Below, piece by piece: positions 1-13,475 of a DNA stretch of 64,000 bases. The position numbers were made by a program, and so were the translations under genes. Under the pieces are notes generated by a model. It searched no databases, was not told the origin of the DNA, and saw only the letters and a list, made by a program, of their open reading frames with translations. Every line of letters begins with the position of its first letter. Position 1 is the first letter of the stretch. Source of the DNA: Phaseolus vulgaris (Eukaryota > Streptophyta > Magnoliopsida > Fabales > Fabaceae); NCBI RefSeq assembly GCF_000499845.2, contig NC_023754.2, positions 19,036,111 to 19,100,110 of the forward strand. Direction: 5' to 3'.

Positions 1-2875
1 TTTATAGACATTGAATCCAATGTCTTTATTTTAGAAGGAAAAATTCCATCAAAGTGCACAATCAGAAGTTTTTCAGTAAGATAGAACTTGTTTTATTACT
101 CTTTATAAGATGAAAAGCTGAAAAATTATTGTTACAATGTCCATTTATGGATTAAGTGGACTACATAATACTCATAAAATGTGTTGATGCTAGATACATA
201 ATATCCTTTGATTATGCAATTCATCTAGTTGATTTTTTTTTTTTAATATTTAGGGTTAATTGAGTTTAAATATGTTTTTTTATCTTTTTAAATTGAAGTA
301 TTATTTCTTTTGATCTTTCAATTAAAAAGTTTTATTTTTTAAAATTTTGTGAAATGTTATTTTTAATTATTTTTTTATCATCATTTATAGTTATAGGTGT
401 TAATATTAATAATATTGATGAAGAAGATGATGACTCGTCACATGAATCTAATTGAATAACATGATTTATTAAACTTCCAAATTAGGTACTTTTTTAGTCA
501 TTTGGTTAAAAAAATTCATTTTTAAGTTATTAAATTTTGTATAATATCATCTTTATTTTATGGAGTTTAACAACATTAGACACATTGATTGTGTTATGAA
601 TAATAGACACTCAATATTTACTTTATAAATTTTGAATGGCATGATTTTTTAAAAGTTTATTAAATACTTAAATATGTTTTAGTCATTTAAATTATGTACA
701 TTTTTTCTTTTGATCACTCATTAAATTGTTTCATCTTATAGTTTACTTTACGTAATGTTATTTTTAGTCTTTAAAATGACAGTAGTTATATTGATAATAT
801 GAAAAATGATGACCAACTCAATATTTTTTAAATACATTTAATTTTTAAATAGATTTAATTAAGTGAATTAATTTTTTTAAAGTTAACTAATTTTTTGTTG
901 TTTATTTTTACATTATTTAGAATGATAATATTTTGATTATTTTGCAAAAGTCAATTTTCTCAGGTCTTTAATAAGTAATAGTAATATTTATCTTTCACAT
1001 AATCTTCAATTGCATAAAAAAATTTGCTGAAAAATCACAAATCATTTGAAGAAAAAAAAAAAGTTTACAAGAACATCGAAATGATGATTTTAGAAACTAA
1101 AAATAACAATTCATAAAATTGAAACACTAAAAAATAATGAATTTTTTAATTAAAAATCAAATGTTAAATTCTACATCATTAAAAACTTGATGAAAAACAT
1201 TCCATTCATAATAATTAAAAGTTGTTACGGTATAAATATAATTAAAAGGTAATTTCATTTGTTTTGTTAAATAACAAATGTTTCAATGTTCTTGCATATT
1301 ATTATTATACTAGTAGAAAAGTGATTAGTGCAATGAAAAATTTAAAATCGAGAGCGGTGAGAATAAATATTTAAAAAGTTGACACAAGTGTAGGGAAATT
1401 CAATAATTTAATAAAGCATGTTCTCAAAAAGTTGTTTGGTCCTAAATTCGAATCACTTTAAGATTAATGGAATAGTTATGATCATGAATCATGATGCTGC
1501 CATTTAAAATTAATTGAAGCTAAGTTTGGATAATGATGATGCTCTCCTTTTACTAGTTCACTTTTTGCATTCCAAAGGGGGGGGAAATATTTCATTGCAT
1601 CATGTTAATTAATTAATGACAAAAAAAACCACTCACTAAAACATTAATAATAAGGTTTCACTTTCTTGTTGTAAAAAAACATTCATAAACTTTTTTCTGT
1701 TGGAACTTTATTAATGTAAAAATATGGTATTATAAAAAATATTAAATTATAACTAGAAATAAAAAATAAATAAATATTATTATATTAAATATTATTTTAT
1801 AAATTAAAAAATTATTGATATCGTAAAAGTTTATAATGTAATTTTTAAATTAATATCTAATCTTAACTAATAAAATTTTAATTACTAATTATTTTAAAAT
1901 ATAATTAATAATTAATTTAATTAAATATTAATTTAGAATATAAAATAGTTGGTATTTAAAATTTTAATAGTTAATATTAATACTAATTTATAAATTATTT
2001 TATATTTTTTTTATTAATAATATAAACTATTTTATATACTAGTAATTTTTAATTTATAAAATAATATTTAATTTAATTATATTGATTAATTTTTTTTATA
2101 AACTAATTATTATTTAATAATTTTTTTATATTGTTTAATACACATTGACTTGGCATTTAATACACATATCCAATTTATTTTGACAAGTATTTCAATAAAT
2201 ATGTTTAAAAAAGGAATAAATATTTTTAATAATTAAAATTAACTTATATAAAAATAAAGATTAGTTTAAACATAAATTAATTTAAGTTATCGATAAATCT
2301 ATTTATTTAAAAGTGTCTAGGAAAAAATGATGCAATGTTTATTTTTTAGGACATATAGTAAGTGTAATGTTTATTTTATGTGATTAATAGTAAAATTGAT
2401 TAAAATTTTATTTTCTTCATATATTAGATAATAAATATCATTTTACTAAAAGCTTTCAATGTTTTACTACTTTAAATCCGTGGTAAAAAAAGGGGTTTTT
2501 TGTGTCGATAAATTTTATCCGATAACTGCTATAAAGTTTTTTTCTCAATCATTTTAAGGATCCATAAATAAAATTAAAAATATTTATAAAGTCTTAAATA
2601 ATTTTAATAATTAAGGAAGAGACTCTCTGTCTAGGTTAATTCTGCTGAATCACAATGCCACTGTATGTTTATATGTTTGAAGCTTGAGCATGATGAATAC
2701 TTATCTGTTAATGATGTTTTAAAGGGACCCATTTAATTTCAGGAAATCAGGCCAGTTATTGTGAACATTTAGGATTATGTGTGTGGATTAATTAATAACT
2801 GACTTAATACAATTTTATCATAATAATTAAATCATAAATATACTTCATGCATTGAGGATTTAATATGGTATAGTT
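1..2875. other. AT-rich intergenic DNA, no gene seen
   Basis: No credible coding region is visible. Between about 240 and 900 there are two diverged copies of a dispersed repeat with the phrases taaatatgtttt..agtcat and tgttatttttagtc, a common style of legume interspersed repeat. Positions 1720-2150 are nearly pure A/T with many short palindromes. A run of nine G lies near 1577-1585. Confidence 0.6.
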
Positions 2876-3200
2876 ATTTTTATCGATAATAAAAAATAAA
2901 TAAATGTGAACCACTTCAGAAATGGTCCAACCCTTATATCAAAAAAAGACCTAAGATATTCCATCTTAAAACTCGCACAACCGGACACCTAGGATTACAG
3001 AACACTCCTGACTTAACTCAAAATTAAACACCATAAAAACAAGCACCTGAGCTCAAAAATATATCAAGAAACCATCATCATACAAACTAAAGGTTAGAAA
3101 CATCAATTGAAAAAGGAGAGAAAACCAGAGAGACTTGAACGTAATTCAAGATCAAACATTCATTTGAACTATGACAACCACTTCTAAATCATCGATAACT
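2876..3200 (-). repeat. 3' end of an L1-type LINE
   Basis: Reading the minus strand, the tail ...GGTTGGACCATTTCTGAAGTGG.. is followed by an A/T-rich stretch and a GATA-type simple tail. This matches the 3' terminal signature seen on at least ten other LINE pieces in the window. No coding part is recognisable, so it is a 5'-truncated copy. Confidence 0.5.
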
Positions 3201-4543
3201 TCCCATTTAATATGGTGTAGTGTGAAAATGATATTTGGATGTGATTTCAATGTAATTCTTCACTATCTGCATAATATGATGTTTATTAACATAATAAGAG
3301 CAAACAAATAATATGATGCAGCATAAGAATTGCAAGTAGGTGTCTCGTGTGAGATCAATGAGATCAAACTGGTACATGTATCTTATATCAAATGGTATAG
3401 TGATATAAAATGCATAAAAAAGTACACTAATATTTAGACAAATTAATAAGAAGAGTAGGAAAAATAACGCTAACACTGAAATATATTAAAAAAAATTTAA
3501 CCTCGTAAACTCTCTTGACAGATGATGTCTGAACTTCACTTCAACCAAACCAACAAGAAGTTAAACTAATAATAACCTAATCAAGAATGAAAAAAAATGA
3601 AAAAAAAGACATAAATTTTAAAGATAAAAAATAACTATTTCAAATTCTTATTTAGTAATCAAATTAATTTCACAATATTAAAAAAATTTCATTTAACATA
3701 ATATTTTATTATAGAATATTTTATCTAAATATAATTATGAACTAATAATTTATTCAATTTGGTTATAATTAATTTGTTGACACTTGACTTTTCCTAGCCC
3801 GCGAAGTTGTGATACAAAAGTGCCAAGAAAAAATATTTTTTTTTCTAATCTTTATAAAAAAAGTAGTACAGGAGAAGTAGTGGTGATCACAAGTCTTCCC
3901 AGTTGCATGCAATTGCACCTCATGCGCAACAAATTTAGGTGTGTAAAGCAAAAGATGCAATTTTGCCAATAAGATATACAAAAGAAAACAAAAGTTGTTT
4001 CGTTAAAGCAAAAAATAATATAAAGATTATAAAATGTATATAATTTTAATTGGTTAATTAATTAGTTTAATAAATAAAATATTAATATTTTATAATTTAA
4101 TAAAAAATATTTTATATTAATATATACTTTTATATTTTAAAAACCCTAAACCCTAAATCATTATAATAATATTTTAAATTAAAAATTAAATTAAATATGA
4201 TTAAAATATTAATTTATTAAAATGTCTAAGTATATACTTTTTACTGTGCTACACCCAATAAAGAACAAATACCAAACATCTTGATCTCATCAATTTGATT
4301 ATTCAATTGATTAAATTATTCAGTAGATTAGTCGTACCAAATTAAAAAAGAAAAAAAAAAGCTCTGTTTTCATGTCTTCTCTTTCCAATGTCACTTGATC
4401 ACTGAATCTCTAAGAAGGGCATTTATGACTTCTGTTATCTGAGTCTTCTGTCATCTGATTCACATATAGCTATTTCTCTGAATGATCTGAAGCCACTGTT
4501 TCATTTGCCAAATAAAGCTCAACATTCATTAAGGCTAAAGTCA
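3201..4543. other. Intergenic region upstream of the CYP85-clan P450
   Basis: No gene is supported. A hydrophobic minus-strand reading frame at 3207-3476 has no recognisable domain and odd composition, so it is treated as chance. The segment 4020-4230 is extremely A/T-rich. The 200 bases before 4544 should contain the promoter and 5' leader of the next gene, but no convincing TATA box stands out. Confidence 0.5.
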
Positions 4544-7143
4544 ATGGTTGTTGGGATATCTTTCTTTGTCCTATTTTCACTCACTTTGAGTCTAGCTTTT
4601 CTAATCTCAAAATGGTTTTCAAAAAGTCAAACCAAAAATGTTCCAAAAGGGTCTCTGGGGTACCCTATCATCGGAGAGACACTTAGTTTTCTTAAAGCAC
4701 AGAGACAAGACAAGGGAGGTTCTGATTGGTTGGAAGAACGGATATCAAAGTATGGTCCTGTCTTTAAAACCTCCTTAATGGGGTCCCCCACAGTGTTTGT
4801 AATTGGACAAGCAGGAAACAAGTTTATCCTTGCTTCACCAGATGATGTGCTTTCTGCTAAGAAACCCATCACCCTCAAAAAGATATTTGGAAGACAAAGC
4901 TTAGTTGAACTTACAGGAAACAGGTACATAATCTTCAACCGTAATTCACTGATGCAGCTGAGGTTGTTTGTTTCTATTATTTTTAGATGAAGATTTTTAT
5001 TCAAATAACGACACTTTTAGAGTAAGGTGTTTTATGTCTGGATGAATGGATTATGGATAGTTGAATTTTAATGAATAAGAGATTTCGGAATAGTGTAATT
5101 ATTTGAATAACTCATTAGTACTGTGATACAAATACTGTTATAAAGGGAACTACTGGTGGTCCTTGTTTTAATTTTCAACACAAATGATTTTGAAAAAGTT
5201 GAGGTGAAAAAGATTTATTTGTGTTTGGGATGATATTTTAAAAGTAAGTTTAAAGGAAATGGTTTTTATTTGAATAGTAAAGTAAAACCACTTTAGAAGT
5301 GTAAATATCTATTTCTCATAACCAAAATCAGTTCTTGTCTAAGAAAAAGTTTAAGAATTTTGCACTCCTCTCAGAATTATTTCTGCTCACTGCGAAATTT
5401 CTTTTCAAAATCCTAAAAAGAAATAGCCAAAAAAGAACCAGTTTCTTCCTGGATAATCAAATGGTTTGATTTCCAACATGGTTTTCAGATGTGATCAAAC
5501 AGACTATATAGTTCACCTTTTTTGGGGCTGTGTTAATGTTTCATGCAGATTCAAGTTTGTGAAGGGGGAAATGCTGAAATTCTTGAAACCTGAATGCCTT
5601 CAGAACTATGTAAAAAGGATGGATGAATTGGTGAATGCTACATTAGTGAGAGAACTCACACAGAATGAAACAATGGTAGTTGTGGTCTTCATGAAGAAAC
5701 TGACCTATAATTTATCATGCAATATATTGTTTGACATTAAGGATGAGCACACCAGGGAGGCTATGTTTGTAGATTTCACTTTAGCATTTAAAGCAATTCA
5801 TTCTCTTCCCATCAATTTCCCTGGTACTACATTTTGGAGAGGCCAAAGAGCCAGGGCAAGAATTGTTGACAGGATGATTCCTATTATGAACAAAAGACGG
5901 GAGGAACTGTCTAAAGGAGTCTTAAGCTCTACCAATGACATGCTTTCTGGCTTGCTTGCACTAAGGGATGAAAAAAATCAACCTCTACCAGATGATTTAA
6001 TCACTGACAATTTTATATTTTTACTTGTTGCTAGTCATGACACATCTGCCACTCTTATGAGCTTGATGATATGGAAGTTATCTAGAGATCCAGAGGTTTA
6101 CAAAAGAGTTTTAGAAGGTACCACTTTAAACTTGCTGTTTCAGTTACAATGATGTGCAGTCCAAAATCAAAAGAGAATTAGGATGTGTTTGATTTCTATT
6201 TATAGAAACAGTTTTTAGTTTTAAAAAATAACAAAGAAAACAAACACATGTACTAAGTTCATGCCTCATCACATATACTATCACTCCAAATTACTTACAC
6301 CCTTGAGTTAGGATCACAAAACAGAAGAGGAGACCACAGAACATGTAGCTGTTTCTGTTTTCTGGTTTCTAAAATACTTGATTTGGAAATAATTTTTAAA
6401 ACTTGACAATAAATTTCAGAGAAGAAATTGATTGGTGAGTATCATGAGTTATGAGATATTACAGAAAAGTAAGAATGAAATGAATAGACCCTTAGTCCTA
6501 TAGTTGTTTTAGTAAACTGTTTTATGCAGAACAAATGGAAATTATAAAGCAAAGGGAAGGAACAGAAGAGAGGCTAACATGGGAAGAGATACAAAAGATG
6601 AAATATACATGGAGAGTGGCTCAGGAATTGATGAGGATGATCCCTCCCTTGTTTGGAAGCTTTAGGAAAGCACTTAAAGATAGTAGCTACCAAGGATATG
6701 ACATACCAAAAGGGTGGCAGGTGATAATTCCATCCTCATATCTTTTTATGAGTATTCAAACAGTATTTTGTCATAATGTTAATTAGTGACACCTTTTTTG
6801 AACAAACATGTTAAATTGGTTATTTGGTCAGGTGTATTGGGCAGCATATGGAACCCATATGAACGATGATATATTTGAGAATCCACAAAAGTTTGATCCA
6901 TCGCGTTTTGAGAATCCAACAAAGCCAATTCCACCTTATTCTTACCTTCCATTTGGTGCAGGGATTCATTATTGCATAGGAAACGAGTTTGCCAGGATTG
7001 AGACCTTGATAACCATTCACAACTTCGTGAAACTGTATGAATGGTCTCAAGTAAACCCAGAGGAACCAATTACCCGTCAACCAATGCCATATCCCTCCAT
7101 GGGTCTCCCAATTAAGATCAAACCCAGATCTATTATGTCTTAA
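4544..7143 (+). CDS. Cytochrome P450, CYP85 clan (CYP716/CYP728-like), four exons
   Basis: Exons by splice-site reading: 4544-4923, 5549-6117, 6530-6720 and 6832-7143, joining to 483 residues, normal for this clan. Introns are GT..AG with phases 2, 1 and 0. The start is the ATG directly before a hydrophobic membrane anchor (residues about 3-22), followed by the hinge [12 protein letters not shown]. Other landmarks are the I-helix ASHDTS (288-293, the oxygen-activation site), ExxR as ELMR (349-352), FDPSRF, and the heme loop [11 protein letters not shown] with the cysteine ligand at 428. All canonical P450 residues are present, so it is probably an active ER-bound monooxygenase. CYP716/CYP728 relatives oxidise triterpenes or other terpenoids, and legume homologues are often labelled taxadiene 5-alpha-hydroxylase by similarity; the substrate cannot be told from sequence. 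It belongs to a different clan from the CYP79 genes downstream. Family assignment is confident; the subfamily (CYP728 slightly favoured) is not. Confidence 0.88.
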
Positions 7144-8454
7144 TCCTCTTCTCATACACTGCATTGGTTTTTTACTATTGCTGCAAATTACTATTGTAGT
7201 TATCACTGTGATCAATGTTAATATTCTCTCTTCTAAATTGTTGATATGTTTTTTTTGTCTAATATAATATATATATAACTACAGTATTGCACCTACTGAT
7301 TCTCTGACCATAACTTCGCTCTATCAATGTTAGAAGGTTAATGCTGAGATTTTATTATGTTCGAGAATTCTAAACTAATTTTTGGACATCAACACAGTTC
7401 CTGTTATAGTTTTTAGGAAAAAAAAAATTATATAAATATTTATTTATTTATTTTGGCTACTAAGCTTAGTACAAACCTATCTGTTCATTCAATTGAACAT
7501 AAGATATATTGATTATAATTTGGAAGATATATATTTTTAATGGTTTGTTGGGATGACAGAGCTGTTTAGAGATAAAAAGCTCAACAATCCTCCTGCATCC
7601 TATATAGGCTCAAAATCGAGAACACTCTGCTGCAGCTATAAATCAAGAACTGACCATTCTACATCTACTGATATGATTGAGTTATTTAATTTTATTAATG
7701 AATAATTATCTGGTCCCTTGAGAAAAAAAAATCATTTTCATAATATTACACCTATGGCCTGTTTAGTGCTTCCAAAAGGAGAGGGAGAGTCCTCAAATTA
7801 AACCTTCTTCTCTTCAAATCAGCATACAAAATGTACAGTAAACAAAAAATTGTGGTACCCTTAGAATTTTTTTTTTATATTTTATGATTTTTTACAACTT
7901 TTCTCTAACAAATTATAAGAAATAAATTTGTATACTTTTTTTCTCTGTAATTTTTAATATTTCATGAAAAATATAAAAAAATCTATTGTAGATATAGAGC
8001 ACTGGAATTTGTATGTAATATCACACACTAAGGACAGAAAAATGGAACTCGTTTGTAAGAATACATCAAATGTAATAACAGAAAGAACAAGGCAGCAACA
8101 TATATTTGAAAAAAAATATTGATCGAACAAGGCACTATATATATATAGCCGGCATTAACAAGCTTTCAATATATGAACATTTTCTCATTTTATCAATTTG
8201 ATCCATGCAATGAGATGCTGACAGACAAGATAGTTGGCGATTATTTTGATGCCAGTTGCTCTATATTGATACCAGTAACAACAAGAAAAGACACATATTG
8301 ATAAAAAGCGAAACTTTCAATTCAAATAGAATCAACAAATAGAATGAAACAATAGCATAAGACAATGTAAGATAAAACAAATTCAGAAAGAACAAATTAC
8401 CATGAGATGTGTTAATTATAATATATTGTAGTATATTAATATTTATAGTTGGTT
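7144..8454. other. Intergenic region between convergent genes
   Basis: This is the 3' flank of the P450 and the 3' flank of the minus-strand zinc-finger gene. The P450 polyadenylation region is probably within 7144-7300 (A/T-rich, with aatataatatatata near 7260). No further gene or structured RNA was recognised. Confidence 0.55.
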
Positions 8455-10339
8455 TCAAAGAGGGAGGTTGTAATGAGCTGAGAAAGGAGAATGAGTTGCA
8501 GACATGACAAGGGAGGGTTCAGTGCTGGCAATGGAAAGAGGAGTCCTTCTAGGTCTTGAGGAGGCCATGCTATGGTGACCATAGCCTCTGTCACCACTCC
8601 TCCTTGGTCCTTTCTCAGCCCATGTAAGCTCAGCATGCTTCAATGTGCTTGGATACCTCCAACTGCAACACCCTACCATCCCTGCTCTCTCTATGTACCT
8701 GTGTCACCAATCATATATAATAACAATTTCCAAGACCATGAACATGTTGGAAATATACCATGATATTTTCGTTTTGAAGAATTACTTTCTTTCGTAAATA
8801 ATTCTTTAACTAATAATATTACATAATTAGTAGATGAAAGTGTTAGAAATTATATTACACAGTCTCTTAAATATAAAAAAAACTTTATATTAGTTTCTCA
8901 ATGTTAATGAAATATATCAATTCAGTGTCTGGGTTGATAAATATTTCATGTTTTAAATACTATTTATATAATTTCAACAATTTAAGGATTAGAGAACATT
9001 ATGCTTACGGACTAAATTCACGATTTATTTAACATTTTGTATAATTAAAATAATAATAATTTTGATATACTAGTGTAGAAAATTGAATAATACACATAAT
9101 TAAATTATAATGTAAAAATCTACTATAAGTTTATTCTAATTGAAATATAAAAATATAAACTATTCTAGGTTTAAAGCAGATATATGACACTAGCAAGTTA
9201 AAAAAACATTTATTGATCTTGATGTTTTGATTTAGAACAATTTTTGCATGAACTCATGGTTTCTTCGTTGTCTACAGTAGAATTGTTGTTTTCTCTTGTT
9301 TTCTTTAAGAAAACAGTTCATTTATCATTACCTTTGGCTGAATCTCAGTCCAAGACACTCAATACACTTTCTTCCTTCTGTCATTTCTCCCATGCCTATT
9401 TCCACACACTGCCTGCAATAAACCCTACCACACACCTGCATACCCCAGAAACATCTTAACATAAAAGTTCAACTTTACAGTCCATTCTTGTAGACAATAC
9501 ATAAAAGTTAAAGATATGAAGAATGTAAGTTTGTAATTTGTTGTAAATTATGCATGATACTCTAATGCTTTTGTCAAACTTTTTTCATTATTCCATGCAT
9601 CAATCCTCTTATTTTTTTTTAAAAAACCTTACACTGTAATCTATATTGCTGTAAGCATGAAAAGAAAAAGGCAGAAAAATGTGTGGAATCTTAAAACACA
9701 ACAAATATCAGTGTAATTTACTATAGACGTTTTCCATTATCTAGTTACTGAATTATAAATAATGTGCATGCAAAGACATACCAGGCATCTAGTCCTGAAA
9801 AGATAAACATAGTTACTGCAAATGGTGCAGATAGTAGAGTGAGGAATCCCTGGCCTCCTTCGTCGAACAGATCCACCTTTCCCAGAAGCAAAACTCTCAC
9901 CACTCATGCCATCATAGCTCATGCTATACTCACTGGCCCTGCTAATTTGAGCCCTTGCTGCACCACCACTTGCATGGTTAAAATGACCCCATGAGTCACC
10001 AACTCCGTGGCCAAAATCTTGATGCTGACGACGACGATTGTTGTGGTTATGGTGGTGAGGGCTGTGATTGAGTCCCTCCAAGCCCTTTCCGAAGTCAAGA
10101 CTAGGCACAGTGGAAAGAGAAGGTGATGGTACCTTTGAGGGGTTATTGTTGGTTGCAGCAGTTCCAGAAACATGTTCTGAAGTGGTTGTGGGCATTGTAG
10201 TGTTTGTGTGGTGTGATGAAATCACATTGGGTAGGTCTTGAAAGGTGAGGTTAACAGACTCATCAGGGATTCCTTGGTAGAGTTCTTCAAGTCCTAGTTT
10301 TGGCTTTGCCTGCAGAGTCTTCATGTGTTCATCGCCCAT
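8455..10339 (-). CDS. Eight-cysteine zinc-finger-like protein, extra-large G-protein-like family, three exons
   Basis: Minus-strand exons: 10339-9782, 9435-9332 and 8698-8455, joining to 301 residues; introns are GT..AG (346 and 633 bp). The start MGDEHMKTL is followed by a low-complexity, Ser/Thr/His/Asn-rich segment with a KLGLEELYQGIPDESVNLTF motif. The C-terminal half has C171-x2-C174-x10-C185-x2-C188-x4-C193-x2-C196-x13-C210-x2-C213, a cross-brace spacing like FYVE/RING-type zinc fingers, with CGRVYCRQC resembling the FYVE core but lacking its RRHHCR phosphoinositide motif. A conserved CCSWRYPST..WAEKGPRRSGDRGYGH block follows. Plant proteins of this type are called extra-large G-protein-like because the cysteine region resembles that of XLG proteins, but there is no Ras/G-alpha domain, so GTPase activity is not expected. 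The cysteines are split across the exon 1/exon 2 boundary, and joining restores the full set, which supports the model. The biological role is unknown. Confidence 0.85.
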
Positions 10340-12740
10340 TGAGATCAGAGAGTGTGAAAGGAATGCTTTAGCTATGAAGTTGTGTGACAGAAGTATTTAA
10401 GAGAACGGAATGAGAAGGTAAAAGCTGTAGCAGGCTTGTTAATTACGTCCATTCAAAATAATGACAATCATATGTAGCCAAAGTGTGTAAGGCCGGTCGA
10501 AAATAAATGAAGAAATAAGGTTACATGTGTAAAAACTGCTTCTATACATAAAGACTTCTAAAATAGAAAAAGAAAAAAGAAAAAATGAAATTAAATGAGT
10601 TTATATGTAAATTAAAAATATTTATATATAAATTAAAAAATAAATTATATAATTTTTTTATATTTTTTTAATAGAGAGAGGTGGGATAGGGGACTAATTT
10701 CATGGTTGGGTTTAAATAACAAAGTTAGGGTGTTAATAGTAGATCTCGTGTTGGTCATTATGAAGTAGCCTAGTTTTTGGTAAGGCAAATTCTTCCTACA
10801 TTCAACTTTTTTGAACTTTCACCCTATACACTTTTAAATTTTTAAAAATATCTTTCATCCGAGAAATAAAATTCTGGAATTAAAAAAAATACATTATGAA
10901 AAAATAATATCGTAATAGATTATTATGTTCTGAAAATGAAATTCTGAAATAAAATTAGAAAATTAAAATCTTATTTAGAAATGTAAAACATATGTTTCAG
11001 AGAAAATCGGAAAATATCCTGAAAAAGAATTCCAGAATAAAAAAAGTTATTAAAATTTAAATCTTAGAAAAATGTTCTGGAAAGGGAGTTCTGGAATGTA
11101 TTTTATTTGCACCCTTTTTATTTAGAGCATTTTGTCATTTCACATAAATTCGGTATACAAGTATAAACTTATTTAGGTGCAGTAAGTAATTGTCTTTTGG
11201 TAATTGGAGACCCCGTGTGTTTTCGGGCCTTATTATTGGTAACCTCAAAGTTATTATTTAACATCCCCAAACCCCAAAAAGAAAAGACAAAAAAAATACA
11301 GTTTTGGTATTTAGTTAAAATTATTTTATGAGACATGTTTTGTTAACACCAAGGGAAATTGTCACCTTAATTTTTAAGGGGCCAATACAAAATTGACTTA
11401 TTTATAAGAATTAAAAATATATTTAAATCTACAATTTAACACAGTGAAAACTTGCTTTTATTATATATTTTGAATTCATACCTTTCATAACACAACAACA
11501 ACAAGATTCCAAAGTGTTAATTCTGCCAAAAACAAGTACACAGTAAAAGTTTGCTTCCATTAAAGATATTTAATAAAAAAGGGAAAAAGGTTGGAGCGTT
11601 TAAGGAATCAAATGGAGGTAGTGACAATAGCAAGTCTTTGTTTTATCTTAAACCCACTTGGTTAATGGTCCTTTTCTTTTTCATATATTCCTTTTCTAAG
11701 AAAAAAAAACTTAAATCCCTTTCCTTTCAAATAATCCCTTTTTATTGTTAACCAATCCCATCACTGATACTCCTTGTAGAGACATTATTATATAATCTTG
11801 ATGAGTATCATATATATATAATTATGATTAATGTTAACATCTTTTCTATTTTTTTGAATAGTAAAAGTTGAATTTCTAACTATTAATTAAGTTATTTTTG
11901 TTTTGAATAATTTTCATTTAAATTTTAATAACTTACTTTTGTTTAAAAATAACTGTGTGATGAATTAGTACCTACTATATTTTTCTAGAGGTCATTCAAC
12001 TTATCTGAGTGAAATTTGGTTATAGTCATAATTTCTCTCTTCTCATTGATATTCTGTCAAGCATACACACTTAAAATGATAAAGTCTCAATCTAAGAAAA
12101 ATTTGTGTTTATCTAAATAATGTGTGTGATATGTATAATCATAATCCTTTATCCAATTGTGTGTGATATGTATCTTTGAACTTTATGGGAAATCTAAGAA
12201 AAAGTTCATCTTGCTACTCTTTCCCTTAATTTAATATACTTCTACTCTTTCTGTTGCTGTGTATCTATCCTAATTCCATGTTGACTAGGTCTCAGATGAA
12301 CCCTCAAATTTTTAATTAAAAAGTTGAAGCCAATATGGGTTTTAATATTGCAAAAATTGGTGTCAATTACTTTTCTTCTCAACTTGCTTATATGAATTTC
12401 AATTATTAGGGTTCATATTGATCAATAACTTTTGAATGCTTTACACCCACCCAATCTTTGTAACTCCTTTAATCATGGTTTAAATTTGGGAAATAATTAA
12501 TAAACGTGTAACACAACAACTTGTAGGTTTTTTTCTTAGTTTTTTAACACCACTACAATTGCTAGCTAGATTTGATGATTATGACTGGTAAAACTTTTTA
12601 TTTCTTATTAGCACCGAGAATTTTATAAATGAAGTGAGAGTTTAAGGTTGTTTAAGACCATGTACTATAAATGTGATTATTTGAGATGATTTTTCCACAT
12701 TCCACATACTATGGAATATATATATATATGTTTGGTATAA
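10340..12740. other. Intergenic region with MITE-like repeat
   Basis: The first 200 bases are the upstream region of the minus-strand zinc-finger gene. From about 10785 to 11130 there is a degenerate element containing ttcttcctac and repeated ctggaat/ttctgaa phrases. It resembles the better preserved 345-bp MITE at 42066-42410 but its ends cannot be placed. No coding region is seen from 11130 to 12740. Confidence 0.45.
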
Positions 12741-12744
12741 AGTT

Positions 12745-13475
12745 ATCGCATACTTAAAAGTAGATAAAAAATCTAAATTTTCAAATTTAATTCATAATTA
12801 TCCAAATTCATATTATTTTTGAGTTCATTAAAATAGATTTATCTTATAACTAAATCCATATTTTTGGATTTTAAGTCGAATTTATTTAATTGGATTTGGA
12901 TTAGATATATATTAGATACATTTTTTGATTATCCAAAATGAATTTTGAATTGGATTTTAAGTCCAACCCATGTCAAGCCCCATTGTCCTGGACCTAGGTC
13001 CAGTCAACTGAGTCGATCTAGGCCTAAGTTGAGACGAGTCGGCCCTGACCAAGTTCGAGTCGAGTCGGCCTAGATCCAAGTCGAGTCGAGTTAGTGTGGG
13101 CTAAGGTCAAACTAAGTCGACTCAAGCCTAGATCTAGTCTATTCAGCCTAGGTTTTGGTGGAGCCAAGTCAAGCTGAGTTGGATCGAGTCAGGTTGAGCC
13201 AAGTCGGCCTAGGCCAGGTCGAGTTGGGCTGGGTTAGGTCAACTTGAGTCGGGTTGTGCAGGTCGAGTCAAGTTGACCAAGACTAAGTTGAGTTGATCCC
13301 ATGTCAAGTTGATATTAACAAAGTGAATTTAGTATAGATTTAATCTAATTTAAATGGAATTGAAAAAAATCCAAATAAATTTGATCTAGTGAAAATGAAT
13401 TTGGATTTGGATCTAGATTGAATCTAAAATAGATTTTGAAAAATTCAATCCATGACCACCCCTAGGAGTAACTAA
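12745..13475. repeat. Repeat element with GC-richer gtcgagtc minisatellite core
   Basis: Positions about 12960-13315 hold an irregular array of ggtcgagtc/agttgag/ggcctag motifs, strikingly richer in G/C than the surroundings. It is flanked by A/T-rich arms that both repeat ttggatt/aatccaa phrases in opposite orientation. On the minus strand the right end begins CTAGGGGTGGTCATGG, a familiar start for non-autonomous plant elements. The precise left end is uncertain. Confidence 0.5.

Noticed and set aside
3207..3476. Minus-strand 89-residue hydrophobic reading frame
   Set aside because: Composition is driven by A/T-rich codons; no domain, no splice partners and no start context that stands out.
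4141..4158. Telomere-like aaaccctaaaccctaaat
   Set aside because: Only two and a half units; too short to be an interstitial telomeric array and common by chance or near plant promoters.
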